Origin: Pseudomonadota bacterium
GTDB lineage: Bacteria; Pseudomonadota; Gammaproteobacteria; Burkholderiales; Burkholderiaceae
NCBI GenBank assembly: GCA_021778935.1
Contig: JAJYBQ010000161.1
Location: 1-5,714 of the forward strand
DNA: 5,714 nt
Reading direction: 5' to 3'
Shown one piece after another: positions 1-5,714 of the stretch (position 1 is its first letter; each line of letters opens with the position of its first letter). The translations under genes were made by a program, and so were the position numbers. The notes beneath the pieces were generated by a model. That model was not told where the DNA came from. It ran no database searches and saw only the letters and a program-made list of their open reading frames with translations.

Positions 1-454
1 ATACCGCATCCTGCAGGATGACGTCGTACTTCTGCTGCTGCGCGATCTGGCGCACGACCCGCTGGGCGTTGCCGAGCAAGGCCTGCAGTTCCTCGTTCTT
101 GCGCTGATTGAGGTCGTCCTGGAACTCGCGACGCTTGCGCTGGAACTCGATGTCCATCTCCTGCAGCGCACGCTGGCGCTGCGCACGCTGGGCATCCGTC
201 AGCACCGGGCCATCCTTCTCGAACTGGTCCGCCGCCGCCTTGAGCTTGGCGTTCATGGCCTGGAGCTCCTTGCCGCGGGGTGCGAATTCCCGGGAAAGCC
301 GTTCCTCCGCCGCCTTGGCCGCCGTGGACTCGCGCATGATGCGCTCGGTGTTGACATAGCCGATCTTGACCACCGGATCGGCTATGACCGCCGGCGCGGC
401 CGACGCCAAAAGGACGGCCAGCATTCCCGCTGCCAGCCATTTGGTACGTTGCAT
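1..454 (-). CDS. skp: Periplasmic chaperone Skp (OmpH family), 3' end cut off
   Basis: Skp is a trimeric periplasmic chaperone that holds unfolded outer-membrane proteins after Sec export and delivers them to the BAM complex. The 151 visible residues begin MQRTKWLAAGMLAVLLASAA, a typical signal peptide with probable cleavage after residue 25 (AVIA before DP). The mature N-terminus has the conserved strand IGYVNTERIM (31-40). Residues about 42-140 are rich in Glu, Gln, Lys, Arg and Ala and lack prolines except near 59 and 83, as expected for the long alpha-helical hairpin tentacle. The last visible part, QKYDVILQDAV, is the return to the core strand, so probably only 15-20 residues lie beyond the window. 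The ATG has a good ribosome-binding site. It lies 63 nt downstream of bamA on the same strand and is probably co-transcribed. The start and family are clear; only the C-terminus is unseen. Confidence 0.95.
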   Translation of the reverse strand, partial: MQRTKWLAAGMLAVLLASAAPAVIADPVVKIGYVNTERIMRESTAAKAAEERLSREFAPRGKELQAMNAKLKAAADQFEKDGPVLTDAQRAQRQRALQEMDIEFQRKRREFQDDLNQRKNEELQALLGNAQRVVRQIAQQQKYDVILQDAV

Positions 455-459
455 CGCTG

Positions 460-465
460 TCCCTT
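460..465 (-). promoter_or_regulatory. Shine-Dalgarno site of skp
   Basis: On the minus strand the sequence AAGGGA lies 5 nt before the skp ATG (AAGGGA-cagcg-ATG). It is the clearest ribosome-binding site in the window and fixes the skp start at 454. None of the other visible starts has one this good. Confidence 0.7.
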
Positions 466-517
466 CGGAGTGTGGATGGCGGAATTCTGCCACAGCGCCG
501 ATCCGTCAGAACCCGGG

Positions 518-2857
518 TCAGAATCCGGTCCCGATCTGGAACTGGAAGCGCTGGGTCATGTCGTAGGGCTGCATGTGGAACGGGAAGGCATAGCTCAGCT
601 TGAGCGGCCCCATGGGCGAAATCCACGCAATCCCGATACCGGTCGCGTAGCGCATCTGGGACAGCGTCACATTCTGGCCCGGCCCCCACACATCGCCGCC
701 GTCGAGGAACATCAGCGCCCGCAGCGACCGGTCGGCGCCGGGCAACGGTGTCTGCACCTCCATCGAGCCGGTGAGCATCTTGTTGCCGCCGATCGGATTG
801 CCGTTCGGGTCCCGCGGACCCAGCGTTCCCCAAAGATAGCCGCGGACACTGCCAATGCCGCCGGCATAGAAGTTCTTGAACAGCGGGAACTCCTTGCCGT
901 TGTATGCGTTGCCGTATCCGCTCTGGCCGTCCAGCGCCAGGGTGAAATCATCCGGTAGCGGCAGATAGTCCTGGATCTGATAGGTTGCCTTGTAGTACTG
1001 CAGATTCAGCAGCGGCGTACCGGCTTCCACCGCCAGGTTCTGGTAGGTCCCGTTGGTCGGAATCATTGCGCTGTCGCGATGATCCCGCGCCCACCCCAGC
1101 GTGGCGATCATACCGAGCGCCGCATTGCCGTAGCGATTGACGTAGTCGATGTAGCTGAAAGGACTCGCCGAGGTCAGCGTAACGTCGTCCTCTTCGAGGC
1201 CGGCCCCCAGGAATACCGTGTCGAATTCGGTAAACGGGATGCCGAATCGCTCCGAGAACCCCTTGGATCCGATGTCCACCGTCGCCAGGTTCAGCCTGGA
1301 AAAGTTCGAGTTCTGGATATAGACCGAATCCGTGCGGCTGACCCCGTCCTCGGTGAAGTACGGATCGGTGTGCGTCAGCATGTACGTCCGCGACACGAAG
1401 CTGGTGTCGAGTTGCAGACTGAGCGAATGGCCGGTGCCGAAGATATCCTGTTGCGTGTAGGAACCCGACAGCACCAGGTGCTCCGCACTGCTGTACCCGG
1501 CGCCGGCCGAGATCGAGCCCATCGGCTTCTCGTTGACGTTGTAGTTGACGTCGATCTGGTCGTGCGTCGCCGGCACTGCCGGCGTGTCGACGTTCACTTT
1601 GTCGAAATAGCCGAGGCGGTCGATCCGGTCCCGCGACAGGCGCACCTTGTCCGAGTCATACCACGCCGACTCGAACTGCCGGATTTCGCGCCGGATCACC
1701 TCGTCGCGCGTATGCGTGTTGCCGCTGATGTTGACGTGGCGAACATAAGCCCGACGCCCGGGATCGATGAGGAAGGTGAACGCCACCAGCCGCTTGGCCT
1801 TGTTCGCCTCGGGGATCGGCGTGGCGCTCGAGAACGCGTAGCCCAGCTCGCTCAGCCGGTCGGTCATGCTCTTGGCGATCGCCGTCATCTTCCCGCCGTT
1901 GTAGATGTCCCCCGGCTTGACGTCGATCATCTTGCGAAACTCGGAATCCAGCCCCAGCGTTTCCCCGGCCAGGCCCACCTTCGACAGGCGATAGCGCTCG
2001 CCCTCCGAGACATTGATGGTGATGTAGATGTTCTTCTTGTCCGGGCTGATCGTGACCTGGGTCGACTCGATACTGAAATCGAGATAGCCCCGCGCAAGGT
2101 AGAAGGACCGCAGCGTCTCTTCGTCGGCCTGCAGCTTCTGGCGCGCGTATTTGTCGTGATTCGAATACCAGGTGAACCACGTCGGCGTCGAGAGCTTCAT
2201 CTGCTTGTGCAGTTCCTCCGAGGAAAACGCATGGTTCCCCGTGAACTGGATCGCCCGGATACGCGCCATGGATCCTTCGTCGATCTGGATCCGGACGTTG
2301 ACGCGGTTTCGCTCCACCGGTGTCACGGTCGTCGCGATGTGAACGCCGTACAACCCCTTGGTGAGGTACTGCATCTTGAGTTCCTGCACCGCGCGGTCGA
2401 GCAGCGACCGGTCATAGACCCGCCCCGCCGTGAAGCCGACTTCCTTGAGCGACTTCTTCACCGCATCCTTGTCGAACTCCTTCATGCCGCTGAGTTCCAC
2501 TTTCGCAATCGCGGGACGCTCTTCCAGGTCGACGATCAGGACCTTGCCTTGCGACTCCAGACGAATGTCCTTGAAGAGCCCCGTGTGGTAGAGCGCATGG
2601 ATCGCGGCGATGCCCTTCGCTGCGGTATAGCGGTCACCGACGTGAATCGGCAGATAGCTGAATACCGTTCCGGTCTCGGTACGCTGGACGCCCTCCACGC
2701 GGATGTCCCGCACGACGAAGTCCTGCGATTCCTGCGCCAGCGCGTCGGCACCACCCGCCGAAAGGGCTGCCAGCACGGCGGCGTGCATGACCGCTGCATG
2801 CAAACGCGCAGCCCGCGGGCGGCGCACGCCGCCCGATGTTTCTACATTCCGACGCAT
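518..2857 (-). CDS. bamA: Outer-membrane protein assembly factor BamA (Omp85)
   Basis: BamA is the central subunit of the BAM complex, which folds and inserts beta-barrel proteins into the outer membrane. The 779 residues are close to the usual length (E. coli about 810). A signal peptide is seen with likely cleavage after residue 41 (ADALA before QESQDF). Five POTRA domains follow at roughly 48-113, 114-195, 196-287, 290-367 and 368-443; the last contains RQFESAWYDSDKVRLSRDR (393-411). The 16-stranded barrel spans about 447-779. It carries the conserved loop-6 VRGY motif at 671-674, the FLDGGDVW strand at 717-724, and a C-terminal beta-signal ending in Phe (FQFQIGTGF). No frameshift or missing domain is seen. 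The start is less certain: the ATG at 2857 has no Shine-Dalgarno sequence and gives a long 41-residue signal. A GTG at 2827 would give a 31-residue signal beginning with an Arg-rich n-region. The Met at residue 24 would leave no positive charge and is unlikely. Confidence 0.98.
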   Translation of the reverse strand: MRRNVETSGGVRRPRAARLHAAVMHAAVLAALSAGGADALAQESQDFVVRDIRVEGVQRTETGTVFSYLPIHVGDRYTAAKGIAAIHALYHTGLFKDIRLESQGKVLIVDLEERPAIAKVELSGMKEFDKDAVKKSLKEVGFTAGRVYDRSLLDRAVQELKMQYLTKGLYGVHIATTVTPVERNRVNVRIQIDEGSMARIRAIQFTGNHAFSSEELHKQMKLSTPTWFTWYSNHDKYARQKLQADEETLRSFYLARGYLDFSIESTQVTISPDKKNIYITINVSEGERYRLSKVGLAGETLGLDSEFRKMIDVKPGDIYNGGKMTAIAKSMTDRLSELGYAFSSATPIPEANKAKRLVAFTFLIDPGRRAYVRHVNISGNTHTRDEVIRREIRQFESAWYDSDKVRLSRDRIDRLGYFDKVNVDTPAVPATHDQIDVNYNVNEKPMGSISAGAGYSSAEHLVLSGSYTQQDIFGTGHSLSLQLDTSFVSRTYMLTHTDPYFTEDGVSRTDSVYIQNSNFSRLNLATVDIGSKGFSERFGIPFTEFDTVFLGAGLEEDDVTLTSASPFSYIDYVNRYGNAALGMIATLGWARDHRDSAMIPTNGTYQNLAVEAGTPLLNLQYYKATYQIQDYLPLPDDFTLALDGQSGYGNAYNGKEFPLFKNFYAGGIGSVRGYLWGTLGPRDPNGNPIGGNKMLTGSMEVQTPLPGADRSLRALMFLDGGDVWGPGQNVTLSQMRYATGIGIAWISPMGPLKLSYAFPFHMQPYDMTQRFQFQIGTGF

Positions 2858-2907
2858 GGAAAAAAGGATTCGCGAAGCCAGTTTCGATTCTTGTGTGCCC
2901 GCGCGCT
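2858..2907 (-). promoter_or_regulatory. rseP-bamA spacer with pyrimidine tract at the bamA start
   Basis: This 50-nt spacer contains no purine-rich Shine-Dalgarno sequence. On the minus strand the last ten bases before the bamA ATG are CCTTTTTTCC, a pure pyrimidine run. Upstream of it lie the 8-bp palindrome TTCGCGAA (2869-2876) and a weak CGAA/TTCG stem of 4 bp. The T run follows these only loosely and abuts the start codon, so a terminator is not a good reading. A pyrimidine-rich leader could be bound by ribosomal protein S1, but this is inference. Confidence 0.35.
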
Positions 2908-4251
2908 TCAGGAAAGCAAACGCATCACATCGTTATATAGGGCAAGCAGGGTCAGCACGACCAATATGCCGACGCCCGCACGCTGCGCCATCTCCGCCAC
3001 GCGCGCCGACGGCGGCCTTCCCCTCACCACCTCGATCGCATAGTACAGCAAGTGCCCTCCATCCAGAATCGGAATCGGCAGCAGATTGAGCACCCCCAGG
3101 CTGATCGAAACCAGGGCGAGAAAGCCCATGTACGCCTCGATTCCCATGCGCGCGGTCTTGCCGGCGGCGTCGGCGATGCTCACCGGGCCGGAGAGATTCC
3201 GCCAGGACGCCTTGCCGGCGATCATCCGACCCACCATGCGCAGAGAAAATACCGAGGTCTCCCAGGTCTGGTCGGCAGCCCGGACCAAGGCCGCGGCCGG
3301 CCCGTAACGCACCCGCCGCCATTGCGAAAAATCGATCCCGACGCGCCCGATCGCCTTGCCGCCCGGGATCGCGATCGCGTCCGGAACGATGGCCACCGTG
3401 CGGCGCACGCCATCGTGCCGGATTTCCCACGTTTGCCTCTTCCCGGCCGCGGGCCGGACCGCAACACCGACTTCCGACGCCGTCCGGATCGGCGCGCCGT
3501 CGATACGCAAGATCCGGTCGCCCACGGCGATTCCCGCGCGCTGCGCCGGATCGCCCGGCAGCAGCCCGCGCACGACCGGCGCCCCAGCACCGCGCACGAT
3601 GCCCAGCCGATCGAACCACTCGGCGTCGACATCGCCCGCGCCCTGCGCCGACAGATCGAGTGTCGCCACCCGCTCTGCACCGCCGATGCCCCGCACCCGC
3701 AACCGGACCACGCCATCGGAGACCGCATCGTCGAGCACATCCCAGCGCAACTCGTTCCAGGAACGCACCGCGCGGTCATTGCAAGCCAGAACGAGATCGC
3801 CATCATGCAAGCCGGCCTCGGCCGCCGGGCTGCCCGCCGGCGCCGGACCCAGGATCGGCAGCGGCTCCCAGGTGCCCGCCATGTGCAGGATCCAGTACAA
3901 CAGCACCGCGAACAACAGATTCGCGGTCGGCCCCGCAGCCACGATCGCCGCCCGCCTGGCAACGTGCTGACGGGAAAACGCCCGCGGCAGTTCGGCCGGA
4001 GCGATCGGCAGGCAGTCCGGATCGCGCTCGTCGAGCATCTTCACGTAGCCGCCGAACGGAACCTGCGAAATCACCCACTCGGTGCGGTCAGGGCCGGAAA
4101 CGCGCCGCAGAAGCGGTTTGCCGAACCCCACCGAGAACCGCAGCACCTTCACGCCGACCAGGCGCGCCACCGCATAGTGGCCCAGCTCGTGGACCACGAT
4201 GAGCAGACCCAGCGCGACGACGAACGCCGCGATCGTGGTCAGGAAATCCAT
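2908..4251 (-). CDS. rseP: Site-2 metalloprotease RseP
   Basis: RseP is a zinc-dependent intramembrane protease of the inner membrane. In E. coli it makes the second cut in the anti-sigma factor RseA, after DegS, and so releases sigma-E; it also clears leftover signal peptides. The 447-residue protein has the zinc motif HELGH at 21-25 in the first membrane segment and the third zinc ligand in the ILDGGH motif (Asp397) within [12 protein letters not shown] (389-400). The membrane-associated beta segment includes FGGYVKM (66-72). Membrane segments lie at about 1-20, 99-123, 371-394 and 426-444. Two PDZ domains lie at about 130-200 and 225-290, with GDLVLACND and GDRILRIDG as their signature strands. 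Length matches E. coli (450). The start is set at ATG 4251 because family proteins begin with an MDFL-like segment just before the first helix; the open frame runs further upstream inside dxr. This start overlaps dxr by 13 nt, with only GGGGG at 3 nt spacing as a poor ribosome site, so translation is probably coupled to dxr. Confidence 0.98.
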   Translation of the reverse strand: MDFLTTIAAFVVALGLLIVVHELGHYAVARLVGVKVLRFSVGFGKPLLRRVSGPDRTEWVISQVPFGGYVKMLDERDPDCLPIAPAELPRAFSRQHVARRAAIVAAGPTANLLFAVLLYWILHMAGTWEPLPILGPAPAGSPAAEAGLHDGDLVLACNDRAVRSWNELRWDVLDDAVSDGVVRLRVRGIGGAERVATLDLSAQGAGDVDAEWFDRLGIVRGAGAPVVRGLLPGDPAQRAGIAVGDRILRIDGAPIRTASEVGVAVRPAAGKRQTWEIRHDGVRRTVAIVPDAIAIPGGKAIGRVGIDFSQWRRVRYGPAAALVRAADQTWETSVFSLRMVGRMIAGKASWRNLSGPVSIADAAGKTARMGIEAYMGFLALVSISLGVLNLLPIPILDGGHLLYYAIEVVRGRPPSARVAEMAQRAGVGILVVLTLLALYNDVMRLLS

Positions 4252-5441
4252 GCGCCCCCGCGCACCGCGCTGCCGGCAACGTCGCGCGCCCAGGCATCGA
4301 TCTCCAGCACCTCCTCGACCGAGGCCGGCGCCGATGCCTGCAAGGCATCGAGCGTGCACTCGATCGTGGCGGCAATGCCCAGGAACGACAGGCGGCGCTC
4401 CAGAAACGCGTTCACCGCGACCTCATTGGCAGCGTTGAGCGCGATGCTGGCCGCCGGCCCCGAGGACAACGCGCGATAGGCGAGGCCAAGGCAGGGAAAT
4501 CGCTCGAGATCCGGCGCCTCGAACTGCAGCGCGCCAAGACGCAGGAAGTCGAGCCGAGGCGATCCGCTCTCGATGCGCTCCGGATACCCCAGGCAGTACG
4601 CGATGGGGGTACGCATGTCGGGTGTCCCCAATTGCGCGAGCACCGACCCATCGCCGAATTCCACCATCGAGTGGATCACGCTCTGCGGGTGGACGACGAC
4701 CTCGATGCGCGCGCGCCCGAACCCGAACAGCCAGCTCGCTTCGATGACCTCAAGGCCCTTGTTCATCAGGGTCGCCGAATCGACCGAGATCTTTCGACCC
4801 ATGCTCCAGTTCGGATGCGCGCAGGCCTCCTCCGGGGTGATGCCGGCAAAGTCGCGCCGCAGCCGGAACGGGCCGCCGGAGGCGGTGAGGATGAGGCGAC
4901 GCACGTCAGCCGAGCCATTGGCCGAGGCGGCCCCGGCGAGGCATTGGTGAATCGCATTGTGTTCGCTGTCCACCGGCAGCAGGGTGGCACCGCCCGTCCG
5001 CACCGCGTCGAGAAGCAACGCACCGGCGCAGACCACCGATTCCTTGTTCGCCAGCAGCAGCCGTTTCCCGGCCCGCGCGGCGGCAATCGAGGGAAGCAGG
5101 CCGGCCGCGCCGACGATCGCGGCGACGACGATCTGCGCATCTTCGCACTGCGCCGCCTCGACCAGCGCGCCGGGACCGCTGCGGACTTCCACCGCGCCCC
5201 CGGCCAGACCGGCCGCGCGCAGCGCATCCCGCAGCGCGCCTTCGCGCGCCGCATCGCCGATGACCGCCAACCGGGGACGGAAGCGCACGCACAGCTGCGC
5301 CAGTTCGTCGACGCGCGACTGCGCCGTGAGCGCGGTGACGCGGAACCGATCGGGATGGCGGGCGATCACGTCGAGCGTGCTCGCGCCGATCGATCCGGTC
5401 GCGCCGAGAATGCTCACCCCTTGGGAATGGTCGTGTTGCAT
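4239..5441 (-). CDS. dxr: 1-deoxy-D-xylulose 5-phosphate reductoisomerase
   Basis: Dxr (IspC) rearranges and reduces 1-deoxy-D-xylulose 5-phosphate to 2-C-methyl-D-erythritol 4-phosphate with NADPH and a divalent metal. This is the first committed step of the MEP isoprenoid pathway and the target of fosmidomycin. The 400-residue cytosolic protein matches the family length. It has the nucleotide-binding loop GATGSIG (13-19), the NADPH-contact motif LANKES (130-135) and the metal ligands Asp158 and Glu160 in PVDSEHNA and Glu231 in MNKGLE. The substrate and flexible-loop region is seen at [19 protein letters not shown] (211-229), and [10 protein letters not shown] at 251-260. The helical C-terminal domain holds [14 protein letters not shown] (334-347). 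One oddity is His165 in NAIHQCL, where the E. coli enzyme has Phe. The start at 5441 lies 16 nt after the cdsA stop and has only a weak GGA as a ribosome site, which suggests coupling to cdsA translation. The 3' end overlaps the rseP start. Confidence 0.99.
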   Translation of the reverse strand: MQHDHSQGVSILGATGSIGASTLDVIARHPDRFRVTALTAQSRVDELAQLCVRFRPRLAVIGDAAREGALRDALRAAGLAGGAVEVRSGPGALVEAAQCEDAQIVVAAIVGAAGLLPSIAAARAGKRLLLANKESVVCAGALLLDAVRTGGATLLPVDSEHNAIHQCLAGAASANGSADVRRLILTASGGPFRLRRDFAGITPEEACAHPNWSMGRKISVDSATLMNKGLEVIEASWLFGFGRARIEVVVHPQSVIHSMVEFGDGSVLAQLGTPDMRTPIAYCLGYPERIESGSPRLDFLRLGALQFEAPDLERFPCLGLAYRALSSGPAASIALNAANEVAVNAFLERRLSFLGIAATIECTLDALQASAPASVEEVLEIDAWARDVAGSAVRGGAWIS

Positions 5442-5457
5442 GGGAATTCGGGTCCAG

Positions 5458-5714
5458 TCAGGAAACGGGTATCAGCCACCATTGTGCGAAAACGGCGAGC
5501 GCAACCGCCGGCAGCGTCGCATCGATCCGATCCCAGACCCCGCCATGGCCGGGCAGGATCGTACCGCTATCCTTGACTCCCGCCTGCCGCTTGACGAGGC
5601 TCTCGAACAGATCACCGACGACGCTCAACGCTACGAATACGACCAGGAGGGCAGTCCCGCCGACCGGCGCCGCCCGCAAAAGCGCCACCGGCCACAGATT
5701 CGCAGCCGGTGACA
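5458..5714 (-). CDS. cdsA: Phosphatidate cytidylyltransferase CdsA, C-terminal part only
   Basis: CdsA is an integral inner-membrane enzyme that joins phosphatidic acid and CTP to give CDP-diacylglycerol, the precursor of phosphatidylethanolamine, phosphatidylglycerol and cardiolipin. Only the last 84 residues are in the window; the gene runs off the right edge. The full family signature is present near the C-terminus: SLVKR, then four residues, KDSG, then ILPGHGG, then DRID. The Lys, Asp and His residues expected in the active site are all there. A hydrophobic segment precedes it ([17 protein letters not shown]) and another follows it ([13 protein letters not shown]), as expected for the last membrane helices. 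A GTG at 5688 opens the longest visible frame but cannot be the real start, because the reading frame continues upstream without a stop. The gene ends in TGA 16 nt before dxr, consistent with one operon. Confidence 0.96.
   Translation of the reverse strand, partial: SPAANLWPVALLRAAPVGGTALLVVFVALSVVGDLFESLVKRQAGVKDSGTILPGHGGVWDRIDATLPAVALAVFAQWWLIPVS

Noticed and set aside
108..958. Small plus-strand open frames opposite skp and the end of bamA
   Set aside because: They are antisense or out-of-frame shadows; the minus-strand Skp and BamA readings carry the family motifs.
2858..2882. Intrinsic terminator between rseP and bamA, suggested by the T run
   Set aside because: The only stem before the T run is 4 bp and weak, not directly next to it, and the run touches the bamA ATG. 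Termination there would cut off an essential gene.
1079..3043. A 654-codon open frame on the plus strand opposite bamA
   Set aside because: It lies antisense to a certain gene, its product is a low-complexity mix rich in Arg, Asp, Val and His with no recognisable domain, and long antisense open frames are expected in GC-rich genes. BamA opposite explains the bases fully.
4252..4359. A 36-residue N-terminal extension of RseP
   Set aside because: The frame is open upstream, but these residues lie inside dxr, resemble no family sequence, and the family starts with a short MDFL-like leader just before the HELGH helix.
3052..4479. A 475-codon plus-strand open frame opposite rseP and the end of dxr
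   Set aside because: Same shadow pattern: Arg-, Pro- and His-rich product, no domain, and it crosses the junction of two real genes on the other strand.
4632..5576. A 314-codon plus-strand open frame opposite dxr and the end of cdsA
   Set aside because: Antisense shadow across two well-supported genes; no motif or ribosome site seen.

Overview
The window is one stretch of a GC-rich proteobacterial chromosome. All five genes lie on the minus strand, so transcription runs from the right edge to the left. In that order they are cdsA (3' part only), dxr, rseP, bamA and skp (5' part only). This is the conserved envelope-biogenesis cluster found in many Gram-negative bacteria, in which frr, pyrH and uppS often lie upstream of cdsA, and lpxD-fabZ-lpxA-lpxB downstream of skp. 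The style of the RseP and BamA sequences (for example VKMLDER in RseP and RQFESAWYDSDK in BamA) suggests a betaproteobacterium, possibly of the Burkholderiales, Rhodocyclales or Nitrosomonadales. That placement is from memory of the families and was not tested by a search.

Layout. The cdsA end (5458-5714) holds the CDP-diglyceride synthetase signature. After 16 nt comes dxr (4239-5441), the second enzyme of the MEP isoprenoid pathway. Its 3' end overlaps the start of rseP (2908-4251) by 13 nt. After a 50-nt gap comes bamA (518-2857), the outer-membrane protein insertase. After 63 nt comes skp (1-454), a periplasmic chaperone cut by the left window edge. Coding density is about 98 percent and no gap exceeds 63 nt. 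I see no RNA gene, mobile element, CRISPR array or strong intrinsic terminator.

How the genes fit together. CdsA makes CDP-diacylglycerol for phospholipids. Dxr feeds isoprenoid synthesis, including the undecaprenyl carrier used for cell-wall and LPS precursors. Skp carries unfolded outer-membrane proteins across the periplasm and BamA inserts them. RseP is the inner-membrane protease that, in E. coli, releases sigma-E when outer-membrane assembly fails. A stress sensor and two of the assembly factors that sigma-E raises in E. coli are therefore adjacent here.

I found no undescribed system. All five genes look intact within the window, with key motifs present. The points worth a second look are small: a bamA start with no Shine-Dalgarno sequence behind a pyrimidine tract, a short duplication in the BamA signal peptide, an AT-rich patch at the end of rseP, and one unusual residue near the Dxr active site. 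The long plus-strand open frames opposite bamA, rseP and dxr are judged to be GC-driven shadows.
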